NCBI RefSeq assembly: GCF_003945595.2
Contig: NW_024103874.1
Span: forward strand, 2,800,001 to 2,864,000
DNA length: 64,000 nt
From: Pipra filicauda
Lineage: Eukaryota > Chordata > Aves > Passeriformes > Pipridae
Direction: 5' to 3'
In this document: piece after piece, positions 48,809 through 61,900 of the stretch
Numbering within the stretch: the first letter of the stretch is position 1
Layout of the letters: each line of letters starts with the position of its first letter
Notes under the pieces: model-generated
Seen by the model: the letters and a program-made list of their open reading frames with translations, nothing else
What the model was told of the DNA's origin: nothing
Databases searched by the model: none
Position numbers and translations under genes: made by a program

Positions 48809-51800
48809 AATCTCTATGCTAGAATGATACACGATTGGTTTGCATAATTTGTAACATATAGCTAAGACATTAAACAGATATGGTGTTTTAAAAGTGATGG
48901 CTTTGTCAGTCAATGATGTTTGTTGCCCAAAAAACTTGGAAGAATGATTGTATAAAAAGGTAATTTTTTATTCGACTGTAAGCTACTGTCATTAGAGCTG
49001 AAAAGAATCACGGAGTAGGCAGGTATAGGAAAGAAATCTGTGTCTTCTGGCAGACACAAGTAACAGGTGATTCTTCTGTGCCCCTTATCTTGTGTCCTTG
49101 TTGGAAAACAACTGCATTTCAGCATCAAATGTGGATCCCTGAAACCTCTGAAACAGATTGTTGGGCACTGAAATGTAGCTCTACCATGCTATTAAATATG
49201 TTTTGAGCGCCGTTATAACAAAGTTTGGATTAATATGTTGGCAAGATCTGTCTGAACAGTGTGTGCTCACATGGAAGAACATGGTTCTGTATGAACACAT
49301 CTCAGGTGCCATGAACTGTTTACTCTTGGGGAACACATTCAAACATCTGTATTAGAAAGCTTTGTGCTCCTTCCTTCACACCTACAGATCAATGAGTGCA
49401 TTGCTTGCATTGCAGGAGAGCTCACAGCCAAGGTTTCACAGGGAATTGTATGAGGCTCTACGGCTGGAAAGGTCTGCTCTTCAAAGCCAAAGGCACAGGA
49501 ATGGCTCCAAGGCATCCTGCCCCCTCTAACCCCTGTGCCCCTGCTCCCCTCGCTGCTTTGGGCTACTTTGTCCATAACACACACACACAACTCACCCAGC
49601 AGTCCCAGGAAGGGAGCACAATTCAATCTCACACCTGTAAACAGTTACACATTTCTATAGCAACTAATGTTTGCCAGTGTGACCAAAGAATTCCCTTTAT
49701 TATAAAAACCCAAGCAGAACAGTAGGGGGAAAATCCATTACTGAAGAAATACCCATTTCCAGGTAGAAAGGTCAGAATTGCTCCTGGGTTCTCTACGTTG
49801 GATCCAACACCTTTGGGCACTTCAGCAAGCCTCTCAAGTGTTCCAACTGCATTTTTTTAAACCACCCACTGGCTGCTCCTTGAAGAAGAAAATTGTTGAC
49901 AGTCTTAGAAAGACTGAAGTTAGAGTAAAATCTGATGGAATGTAATGACCACATAATTTTTTTCTCTCAATATCTCAGAGATTCCCGAAAGAGGTAAGAG
50001 CAGAACTGTCATTAATATGCCATGGGGTAGCCTGTGTATGCAGGAAAAAAAAAAAAGCAAAGTTATAAAATGCAACACACAGGTCCTACCAGTCCATGTT
50101 AATGATCTGTATTGGTGCTCCTTGTAGGGTAGGAAACAGCAATTCTATTATTCATAATATGCCTTATCTACTTCCCACTCCTATCTTACTTAGAAATAGT
50201 TTTAATTAATCTGGTTTCCTTCTTGCACCATATCTTAGTAGAATTGCTGGGCAGAGCTGAAATCACATTACAAGGGTCTGTCTAGGGACTATTTCGGAAG
50301 GTATTGTATGTAATGGATGTGAATAATTTTCAGCATTTTTTGTATTCAGGATTCAAGTTAAAATGGTTTTTGTTAGGGAAAAAATAAGAGAAAAGTGTCT
50401 GCAGTGTCCCAACCTGGCAAAGAAGTGTTGATAAATTGGCTGGGCAGCACTCAGCAGAACTGACTGACCCTCAGAGATCTGGGCACCGCTGGTGTCACTC
50501 AGTCCCAGTGGTCCTGGAACACGGAGCCAGAGGTCAGGGCAGGTGCTGCCTGTTTGAACTGAAAGGAGGTTCATTGCTGAGCTAATGATGGTTTGTTATA
50601 ACCTGCCTTGTGCACCCAGAGCCACCATCTCGTGCAAGACCCTGGCACAGCTGATTTTATTGGGATATGAACACGCCTGTGCCCTGCAGAACATTCTGGT
50701 GTAGCTCCAGAAGCAGTGGGTGAAGGCAGCAGGGTGTCAGGAGCCGGCTAATTTGTCTTATCAAAGCCTCCATCAAGCACCACGTGTCTGGTATTTGAGT
50801 TAATTTGGAGAACTGCAAGACAGAAATGCTTTGCACAGGATTGTCAAATCCTACACAGTTCCACATACTCTTAGAGTGGGGAATGCAGGGAACACAGGTT
50901 TGTGCTTCAGTTTTCATGTTAACCACTGTCATGAATTAGTTCAGCAGTCTCAGTAGTGCACAGACAAACATTCCTGAGACACAACATCCCTGCAGTCATG
51001 CCCAGCTCTCAGGGAATGCACAGACAGGGGAGATTAGGAAAGGCAAAGGCTGTAGTTTTTGAGGTAACTAACTGTGGAATACAAATAAAAATCCATGTAC
51101 TTTATGTACTCAAATCTCTTCATGTCTAAAAACTGGTGATAAAGATAAAATTCTCCACGTGGACAGAGGTGTATGAAGTATCGTTGATTAGTTCAGGTGA
51201 AGGATGAAATGTTGGATGTTACACTAGAAGTAATTTATAAATGGGCTGTTTTTCAAATGTAGCCTGCAAGTGCTTCAGGAGAAAATACTTTGCCTCAGAT
51301 TTCCAGCAGTGCTCATCACCTTAAAAATCCAGTGATACAAAGTATGCTTTGCTAAAATTTACATTTTTATCAGTTTTAGCATATAAAATCTCCAGTAACA
51401 AATTATGTTTCAAATCCAGAAACCTGAGTTCCAGTTTGATTGAGAACAAGTTCAGGATTCCCTAACTTTATGATAAGTAACCACAATACAAACAGACAAA
51501 TAGAAACCACCTCAAACCCTCCAGTGAAACAATACACAGGTTATACTCTTAAAAGGTGTTCCCGTGAAAAACTATTTTGCCTCTCATACTGTGTAAATCC
51601 TCAGCATCTGGATCCATAGAAATGGCCATGAAGACTCATCATCCTCTCCTGAAATGTCCCTGTAAGGAACTGCAGTTGCACGAGGTGTCTGCTGTGAGAA
51701 ACTGCCACAAATAAATCTGACAAGCAAACAGCTCCAGCAGAATGGATTGTATCTGATGGAGTGTCAGCCTGCTCGGGAATCTGAGGGCTTTTATGGCTGA

Positions 51801-52899
51801 AAAGAATGAAAGAACAATTTTTGTGGAAATGTAGGAAAGCTGATAGTCAGTGCTTGGGTACGACTGTTTTAAAACACCCCCGAGGATTCGGTCTATTCCT
51901 CCCTGCCGGGTCATGGTGTGGGCAGTGAATCCTGATAATACTGAGCTGTGAGGTTTAAGAACAAATCTGGTAAATCCTGGTGGTTTTATATCCTGGACAC
52001 TATTTTAGAATATTTATATTTAGCCTAGAGATACAAACTCCCACTTAATTATACAAAGTGATACCCAGTGTTTTATTTGTAATCACTTCCAGGATTGGGA
52101 ATTTGAAAATATTTATTAAAGTGATAAATAATCTCTGACTCTTCTATATTCTCTGTTGTGGAAAGACTGACCACTATTATATATACAGTTAGTTGTACAT
52201 GTATGAGAATTGTCCTTTCAGCCTTTTTCCAGTGAAAAAATGACTACTGATTGATTGGTTTCTTCAATGAAATGTGCCAAACTGAAAAGGAACTTCAATC
52301 CAGTATGGGAATGTATCCACTCTGAAGTGCCCAACTCAGTGTAACATAAATGCTGTACAATCACATCTCACCTTCCTGTTTACCCCAGAAATCTGCACAG
52401 TTCTCTTGTGATATTAAAACAGATCCCAAACCCCAATGAAGAGTAGCTAAACCACAGTATTAAAGATGCTGTTTAGACTCAATGTGGTGATCATTTCGTT
52501 TGCTGTCTGGCTCCTGTTCCTCACTTTGCAGGCACAATGTGAGAACCTCTGCAGGGCTGGAGCTGCTGCCCCGTTCACACGAGTTACAGAACGTGGGGCT
52601 GTGTTTTGGAGCCCACTGGAGGTGTCAGACCTGCTCTGCTCACCCCCCCAGGCCAGCAATCCCAGCGAAACTGTGTTTCCTTGGGACATTCCCGGGGCTT
52701 TTGGTTGCAGCTGGGCAGGGAGGAAGGAAAGCAGCGCTGTGGCTTCTGTGCTTTCATTTTTAGTTCAGTGACGGCGCAGAAATTAAAACAGAAATTATTG
52801 AGGGGCAGCAGGAACTATTAAAACAAGCTCCAGCCTTAGACTGAGCTCAAATCTGCTTTGGGCTCAGCTCTTCCTGGCCTTGGCCCACGAGGGAAGGCA

Positions 52900-52914
52900 G
52901 CTGCCCCCTGGTCC
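52900..52914 (-). promoter_or_regulatory. CTCF-like motif, reverse
   Basis: The minus strand reads GGACCAGGGGGCAGC, 13 of 15 positions of the CTCF core CCACCAGGGGGCAGC by eye. Its orientation faces the motif at 37654-37670. Confidence 0.35.
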
Positions 52915-55900
52915 TTTTGGCTCTGGAGATCTCTGGGGCAGTGAGACTGATGTGCTCCTCATTATACCTTGACCTTTGCACAGCAAGGCAATACTCTTGC
53001 ATTAATGATACCATAAATAAATAAAACTTAAATATTTACTCGAATGAATGAATTGAAATTATCTCCATTGAGCTCGAGAGTCCATTCTAGTATTAAATAT
53101 TCAAATCAGTAATTATTAAAGCTATCTTATTGTAAGTCTGAGTCCAAGGTCTAACACAAAGGAAACCAGTGTATATTAAAATGTCTTTAAATACATTATA
53201 TAATAAAAATTGCACATGGTCATTGCTATGAAGGAAATATTATACTAATAATAAGAGTATGAAATATTCAGGCTATTGGAATGTATTGGATATTTATGCA
53301 ACTATTCTTATGTCATAACTGTGCACTTGTTCCTGTGATTACTGTAAATTATTTAAATATATGTCAGACCAAACTAAAACGTTTAATGAAAGATCAAGGA
53401 AATTCGAACATCAGAACCACTTTTAAAAAAACCCTGGAAATATATGTATCCTCACAGAAGATTAAGCATTTAAAAATGCAGTCCATAAACCTGAGATAAA
53501 TTCATAGCACAAGATTAAAAGCTTTGAATATATGTAATTCCAACTAGATCATACTCTAAAATATTTTCTCATTGTGTTCTAGGAGCCGAGTATTAATTCA
53601 ATGTCTGCACATCTGCAAGACTATTTAACAAGAGGAGGCAGAAAAATAATTCAAATGACAGACAGTGTGTTTTAGTGGCTACTTTTGTGTATTCTGTAAC
53701 TGTGTGGGAGATGAACAGGTATTTCTGATTTTTGGGAAAATACAGGTCCTGATTTCCAGTCACTGAAATTAATTCCACACGCAGTAATCTGGAGTTTTGT
53801 TGCTTTGCTTCACAAACAGAAGCCTCTTGCACATAATGCACTTTGAAGGCAAAATGTGCTGTTCTTACATATTAGAAAATAACACAGTTGTTTCAGGGGC
53901 AGAACATCACTCACAAATATTGGTTATTTAACAAGGGGTCTCAAACATGAGCCTGCTGAGCTACTGTGTGTCATTTTTTCCGAGAAAATGTACACTCCTC
54001 AGTAAACTGCATAAATCAGATTAAAGGAAATGGATGAAGAAAGGAAAAACACAGTCCAATTTTATATCATTACAAAGCTTTTTGTATGACAACATATATG
54101 TCAAAAGGCACTGCAGTGAGTGATGTTTCCACAGCATCTCAGCTGTGGAAAAGGGAAGAAAACTCTCTTGCCTCCCATTTGCTGCCCTGGAATCAGAGGG
54201 ATCCCTGGAGTTTTTAGGGTGCTTTCCATGCAGGGTGGGTGACATATTTTGAGTTCTGTGCAGACCAGGCTGTTTATCCCAGTTACCTTCAGCCATTCCC
54301 AATCCCCTCCCCTCTGCCTCCACCACTGAAGATTATTTGCTTACAAAGGCTTTGTCTATTTAGCAAATAACTGGGTGCAAAAGGCAATCCCCAGCAGTTA
54401 AGGTTAACTTGTTGAAGCTTTATATAATTTAGAGTTTTACTTTGGACTGAATTTAGTCTGAATTTAGACCCTCCCATCACACAGAGACTGAAGCTGCAAG
54501 TGCTGGGTTGGACTCAGCATCCCCATTTCCTGTTGGACACTTTGGTGGCAGGGCTTCTGATTTATCTTTCTCAGAAAAAAATCGACTCTGAGCTTCCTAA
54601 ACCAATTCTGCAACTGAACCAACACGTGGCAAGTGGGGAAAATAGGAGAATTCATTTCTGAACTGCACTGCTGCTCTGAAGGGACAGATTAATGGATGTG
54701 GCCCATTAGTGTGAAACACATGGTTTTTTGGGGGGCTGGGAGAATTCAGAATATATTGAAATTCCATGTTATACTGTCAGCAGCTGCCAGTTCAATAAAG
54801 CAACGTATATGGTGCAAGAACTGAAACCATGGGGCATATTCCAGTTTTGGGAAGTGACAACAAAGAATATGCAAGATGAAAGCAATTCCTTGCTGTTAAA
54901 ATGCTCATTCCTCTGGCAAGAAATAGGAGATGCTTGGTGGTTGAACAGGGTTATGCTGTGACCTTGAGACAAACCTCTGGAAGCAGGTGAGTGGGAAGTC
55001 TTTTAAATAGAATTTAAAAAGCATTTCTGAAAGATGCATATTTATATATACATATAAATACTAGAGTATAAAATTAATCTGAAGCGTGCCCTGGCTTTTA
55101 TGTAATAAGTTAAATTTGTGAATGGCTTTTTCCTTTTTTGTTTAATTTAATTTTTTTAAATTAATCCCCCTTTGTTGGGTTCCATATGCATTCCACACAT
55201 CCACACAAACATTAGCTTTGTTTCTTTGGTGCTGATGCAACAGGTTTTCCATTTCCAAGGTTAAACTTCCCTCTGTGCAATAGAGCAGGAATATAAAAGT
55301 CTCGGAAATGTTAAGATTGCACTGAACTATGACAGCTGTTCTTGCTAACTTTGCTGCTTACCAGGGCTGAGGCTTCTACTGAGCAGAGAATTAACATCTG
55401 CTGTCACAAGCTGATTCCAGAAGTGACAGTAAGTTCCAAACTGAAAAACATTGGCACAATTTCTTCATATCCCTTACACTGAAGGGATTCACTGACTATG
55501 TGCAAGGGAGGCAGTGTTCAGTAATTAATGGTGTATTTAAAATCTGTGGCACACATTTGCATTTGTCTCCAGAGAAAGAATAAGATGACAGCACGTAGGT
55601 AAATACTGAGCAGAGTTTCACACTCGCAGGATTCCTCTGTCTCAGCAATCTGTAAGCTCGCTGTAACCAACTGAAGATTACATTTACCCTACTGAGAAAA
55701 ATAATCCTTATTAAAGAGTTTTCTGACCGTTTGTGCTTTCCCCTTATTTCTTTTCCTGTCACTTTTACTTCTTGTTTTGAAATCTGTCTGTGGTGAGCGG
55801 ATTCTGTGGGTTCCCTGTGAACCTGTCAGGTTTTCAGTGGTCAATAAAACCCTCAAGTCTTTCCAGGTGAATAACTTACAGAATAAGGAGTGACTTCAGT

Positions 55901-58900
55901 GATCAATGCCCAGAAGTGAGAGCTGAATTTGAAGACTGACATGTTTATCTTACCACGTTTGGCTCATTGATGCCCCGTGATTGGGTCTGCAGACAACATT
56001 AATAATGAAGTGCAGAGCCATCTGTTCAGCTGTCTATTGGAAATGAATCAGGAGAGGAGCCCGGCTCCAACTGCTCCAAATACCTACAGAAAACTTCCAG
56101 GGAAGAAAATGAGGCAGTTGTAACCCCAAAAGGCTTCCTGACTGTAAGGAATGCACAGGGATCTCACACCAGTTACTCAGCCCACTTGGACACGCTGCAG
56201 CCTCAGTGAAAAACCCAACTATGACTAAATCCCGCCTCCTCTGCCAGTGTGGGATTTCTGTTTGCTGCAGCTGCTTCAGGAAAAATATGGAGAAACATCC
56301 CAGGCACTTACTTGAAAAAAAGAGGGAGGTTCATCTGTTTGCTCTCAGGAGACGTGGCGCAGCTGTCATTTCAAATCAGATTTTCAATAGGTGTGTGGGA
56401 GTACGTGTGAGACGGAGGGAAGATAAGAGAACTTACACTTAGAGAAGACAAAGACAAGCTCTTCACGTACCAAAGCTATTCCTTTGTTGCTCCTACTAGT
56501 TCAACCTCGGCCACCCTGAAGTTTCCACTTCTTTTCACTTCCTGAGATTCCCTACAGCCTCGGGTAATGCACTCTGGCAAAATGCTGTGCTAACCAAGAC
56601 CTAAATTGTGAGACCCGCAGAACACATCAGTAATTTCACACAAGAGAGACATCTTCAACAGTAAGGAGCATTAAGTACCAGCTTCTGAAGCATTCCTGGC
56701 AGGATAAAAAAGAAAGCTGACTGACAATTCTTTCCTCGTAGTATGGTGAGATTGATTGCCTTAGAAAGCCTATGCAATCACATTCACAGTGATATTATTT
56801 GAAGGCTCTGTATAATTCATCGACCACTGTCATGCATTGTGCATGTGATGTTATATTTTGGACACACTGGGAAGTATTAGATATAAAATTACTTTGTATG
56901 ATGCAGCCCAGACGTAAAAAAGTGCCTTGCTTGGGACTACATGATTCAGTGAGAACATATAAATGGGAAATTACTGGAGCTGAAATTTTATTGCAAAGTT
57001 ATTTATCTTTCTTATTACCTTCTGGATCCTTTTGTGCTTATGGTTCGCCACAACAGATAGAACAACTCTTACTTACACTTTACACTGAGGATTATGAAGG
57101 TGGGAGTAGTCACTGCATACCAAAACCTGAATTTTTTACATGTGTATATATAGGTTTATGCAAACACAGACACACACACATTGTCTGACTAAACAGTTCC
57201 AGAATTACACTGAACATGAATAGTGAAGTGTTATTTCAAGAGAGGAAGAGGTGAAGGTTACTTGATTTTAAAGAAAAGGAAGGGTCTTTTCATTGGGAGA
57301 AGAAGTTGTTATACACGTATATAAATGTCCTGGCTCTCCATGGATTTCATAGGTAGAAAAGCAAATGTTTCTAAGGAAAATACCTACTCATAAAGGTGAA
57401 TATGGACATCTATAGCTTTTACTTCTGTACATGATAGAGAATGCTTTCAGTTCCCATCACTGGCTTAGGACTTCACTCAAGGTGCGTCCCACGCACCATT
57501 TACTTTGTCAAATTAATTTCATGTTCATGTATGTAATTAGAGCACTGGCATTCCAAAATTTCACAAATGGGCTTTTATTTGCATTCTGGGTGTAACCACT
57601 GATGGTCATGGCTGTGCTTGTAAATCAGTCGTGTCCTGGCACTGCACCACAGAGGGTGCACCTGATTCACGTGGATTTAACTTTGGCCTCTGCCAGCTGC
57701 AGTTTCTAAACATTTCAATTGCTGAACTGCCTTTCCAGAAGAATCTGACAAATGATACACAACGAGCTGGGAGAGAACAAGTCGAGAGAGACACACCCCC
57801 AGAGTTTGCAGGAGCAGCCAGCGAGGCACCACTGACTGCAGTGTGCCCCCAAAGCCCACCCTGGCATCACGAATTCCAAAGCCATCCTTACTTCTCTTTT
57901 ATAAAGGTCCCCACTGTGTGATCCCAGCCCTCTGGAAGAAGACAGAAAGAAAAAGGACATCCACATTTAAATATCCTAATCTCCAGCTGGATTCAGCACT
58001 GTAAGAGGAAAGGGAATTAGGGGTTACAGAGGAGGCTTCAGCACAATACACATCTCCAAAGGCCTGCCCTTTGCTCCAGCTGCTTCCCCACTGGAAGCTG
58101 AGCAGGGTCTAACTCAGGCTGGTTTAAAAGCATCTTCAACAACTATGAGAAAATGAATTAAAAACAGGAGAAGGAGAATCCCATATGATGCAGCCAGTTG
58201 AGATCTTTGCATTATTTCTTATTCTCTATAGTCTGAAAGGATTACAATTATGCTAATTTTTTGTGAAGGCTCATTGGCAAGTTGGGGAGGAAGCATAAAA
58301 TAAATTAATTTATGGGGCTGTAGCAGAACTTTCTGTAACTCATACAAAGAACCTAAAGATTCCATGACCTGCGTGGCTGTTCATATACAGGATAACAGCA
58401 GAAACCCTAAAATACACAAAGAACCAGATTTGCCAGAAAGTGGTAAATATTCTGGGCAATGCAGGATCTGCTAAACTTTTAAAATATGAATACAATTAAA
58501 GAAGAAACCATAGCTGTAGTTTAAACAAGATATTTGCAGAGCTGTGTGTGCTCAGAGTTTCACAAATAGGAAACTTCCAGCTGAAAACTTCTTGTGTATT
58601 AAAACCTTTGCTCTTAATTGTGGCTGTGTGACAATAATGTTAATTAAATGATCTTGGAATTCATCTCACACAGGTATCTCTAAGGATCTACATACTAACA
58701 TGGAAGTGCAATTGCATTCCTGATAGTGATGTCTTGGAAATAAATCCTTACACAGGGATCTCTCAGCTCCAAAGAGCAGAGTTTTGAGATGTTCAGAAGT
58801 AGAAACAATTTTTTCCCAGTGGAAAGGTCCAACATGCTGTCTCAGAGTAGCTGATGAACGACTAAACTGATTCAGCCTGTAATTAGGAAACAAGTATTTG

Positions 58901-61900
58901 TTGTGAGAGGGTATTTTGAAGGTAAAGGGCAGGGGAGAAGAGAGTTTTTCATTTGAGGAATGTGATATCACTTAGTGCTTAGTAGCAAAAAAAGACTTAT
59001 TTTGATCTTTTCCCTTGCCTGTCATTTTCCTGTGCATGTCAAGTTGTGTGCAAACCTCCATAAATCAGCTGTAATAAAATCCAACTCATAGAAATGGTAT
59101 CAAGTTATTTAAGCATTCCCAGAAAGATGACACAGGAATGACAAACACCTCTTTTACCAAGGCAACATGTTCACCTTGGCTATTAACTGGTGCATCTAAT
59201 TTGTATTTTTATTTAAAATACAGATTTATAAATGCATTGTCCCAAAATCAAGTACAAAAAGACAGAGAAATGTCTATGTTTGGTTATGACATATAGTTTG
59301 CCCAGCTCTTTAATTAAAATAAAGTATTATTTTTTATAATTCAGTGCCATGATCATTTTTGTTCAAAACCATATCTCTTAAGCTTTAGTCCTGCACATAT
59401 CTCCTGGAAAAACGCATTAGTACACTGCTTCATAAATGGGAATTATTTTAGCCTTTCGTAAAGTTAAACCCATTTCCAAAGGTTAATATTTAACATGGAA
59501 TGAGTCCTGTACAAACGGGGATCTCACCCCAGGCACTATTAACCAAGAGTTTAGAAATCACCTTTTCTGCATGAAGGGATGATTCCAAGTGACTAAACCC
59601 CAGGTATTCAGGTGGTTATTTAAGGAAACCCTTCCATCCATCTTTGCTGAGCAAAGCCCTGGAAGCTGCTCACCCCGAGTCCCTGGGACAGCAGGTTGCC
59701 CACAGGCCTGGATTGCTGCACTGGGGCGTTTCCCACTCATCCCAAACCACACCTTTATGTCCTTGCTGCTACAGTTTTGATTGGAGTTGCAAGAAAATAC
59801 ATCTCCAGAACAACTTAACTGTTTATTTTGTTACAGCAAGCTACGCTTCAGCCTCCATGGGAAACAAAAACTCCCTGCATGGAATTTCCAATACTGTAAA
59901 TATTCGTGGCTGTGTCAGATGAATTTCTTGCTCTGCACACAGAGCCCTGCAAAGCACATTCAAGCACCATGCAGTTAAAAAAATTAATTACTCTTTACCT
60001 TTCCTCTTTTGTCTTGGATTTATCCTTCTATTTTTTATTTTTTTTTTCACTAAATGTAAGACAATTTTTAATTGAACTGTCTCAGCATGGTGAGTTTTTT
60101 CTCTATCACTGCAGCCCTGCAAGTGGTTACCTTGTGAAAAATTGCCCTACATTAGTCCAACCTGAGTTTGCACTGACTTCTTTTGTACCATGAGCTAGAC
60201 TGGCACCTTAACCTGAAGAGACATGTCCTCTAAATGTGTTCTTGCTGTTGAATTTTTTAAATTCTATCCTGTACAGAGGTAACATACCCTCAAATCCCAT
60301 CTAGCTCAGACAGCCTCATAAACTTTGACAGTTTTAGGGAAGAGCCCCAGCTTTTCGTTGTCTATCCACCTTATCTTTCTTCATAAAAAGCAAACTCTTC
60401 AGCTATAATTCCTATATTTTAAAAAATGTTTTTGGGATCATAAGGACTTGTATTAGTATTACAATGTAAACAGTATTTGGAAAATACACTAAAATATTTG
60501 GGGTAAAAAATGTTTTCTTTTGCAGCATTATACAATTTCTTAATTTTGTGATTGCCTGTAACTGAAGGGCCAAGTATTTGGGCTGTAGGATGAATTCCGT
60601 GAGTTCACAGCCCTGTTTGTGGCCCTGTCCCAGGAAAACAATCTCTTTTGTCCACAACTCTGCTTTCCCAATTCTGAAACCCTGAGCCAGCAGGAAGCTC
60701 TAATTAAAGCTTCAGGAAAACTCCCAGGATCCACAGTCCAACCTGCCTGCACATCTCACACGAGACATCCTGTGACTCACATGGAGGTGTTATGATTTTA
60801 TGCATAAAAAGCAATAGTTGCTCTAATTATGCTCTAATTAGTTCATTATTGACTGCAAAGGAAAGTGCACGTGCTCCTCTGACAGGTATGTGAATCACAA
60901 AAGACAAGAGTAAAAGTACAATATTGTCAGATTTTCCCAGACTTTCTAACCAATACATCATTCCAATAAATTTTGGGTTTGAGATGAATACAAAAGCTGA
61001 ACACATTCTATGGAACAGCTCCAGACAAACTGCCAGAACGAAAAGGATCCTGAATTCACAGTGTTTAATATATGATCACATCTCCAAGTACAGTAACTCA
61101 GAAGTGGGAGGGTACTGAGGGAATGTTAAATGTAGGGCATTATATATTAATATAATTTCTTTCTTTTCCCAAGATAAAGAATATTTTTGCTCACGCAGCC
61201 CTAATTTAGATGGCCTGTCAAGTCCTGCTTTGTGCAGTGTCATGATGAAAGACTTCAATGTGGGCCAGCAGAGGCAGTGCTGGGGCTTTCCAGCCCTTCC
61301 TGTACAAATGCTAATGAATCTCCTCCAATAAAAGGCCCCAGAAAGCTTCCTCAGCTAAACCCTCCATCAGAGCACCCATAAATTATCCATCTGTTTGCTT
61401 GTGCTGAGTTTCAGAACATTTTGGGATCTGCAGAAGTCTCACAGTGATTCCAGAGGGTGCTGTCCTCAATGCCTGGATCCTGCCACGAGAGCGGGGTTGT
61501 GAGTGGCTCTGCACTGAGGAACACGGACTCTGCTCCAGGTCAACAGTTCCCAGGCTGTGCAGAGCCTGAGCAGTGCCAGGGGGCTGGGAGGAAAGGGAGG
61601 GGTGGACTGTGCCCCCCCAGCCTGGCTCACACCTGCAGGGCCAGCCCTGGGCTTAGGGCAAGAGCCACATGCTGGGAGGCAACAGGGCTCCTGGGACACT
61701 GCTCCCTATTCTGGATGTGTTAAGGCCCTGGGAAGCAAGGCAATCCCTAATGGCTTTGGGCATAGTCCATAGTGGGGACAACCACTATCAGCAGGAGGGG
61801 GCTGAGCATCACCAGAGAAGCAGAAACCTCCCCATTTCCATAGAAGCAAACAAACCAGCTTCCCGTGGGGCTCTCCATGTTACTCCTGCCAGGTGAGAGC

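Noticed and set aside
57166..57180. Short CA run
   Set aside because: Too short to annotate as a microsatellite.
56799..57188. 129-codon open frame on the + strand
   Set aside because: No acceptor-linked partner exon or known domain; ends in a CA-rich run.
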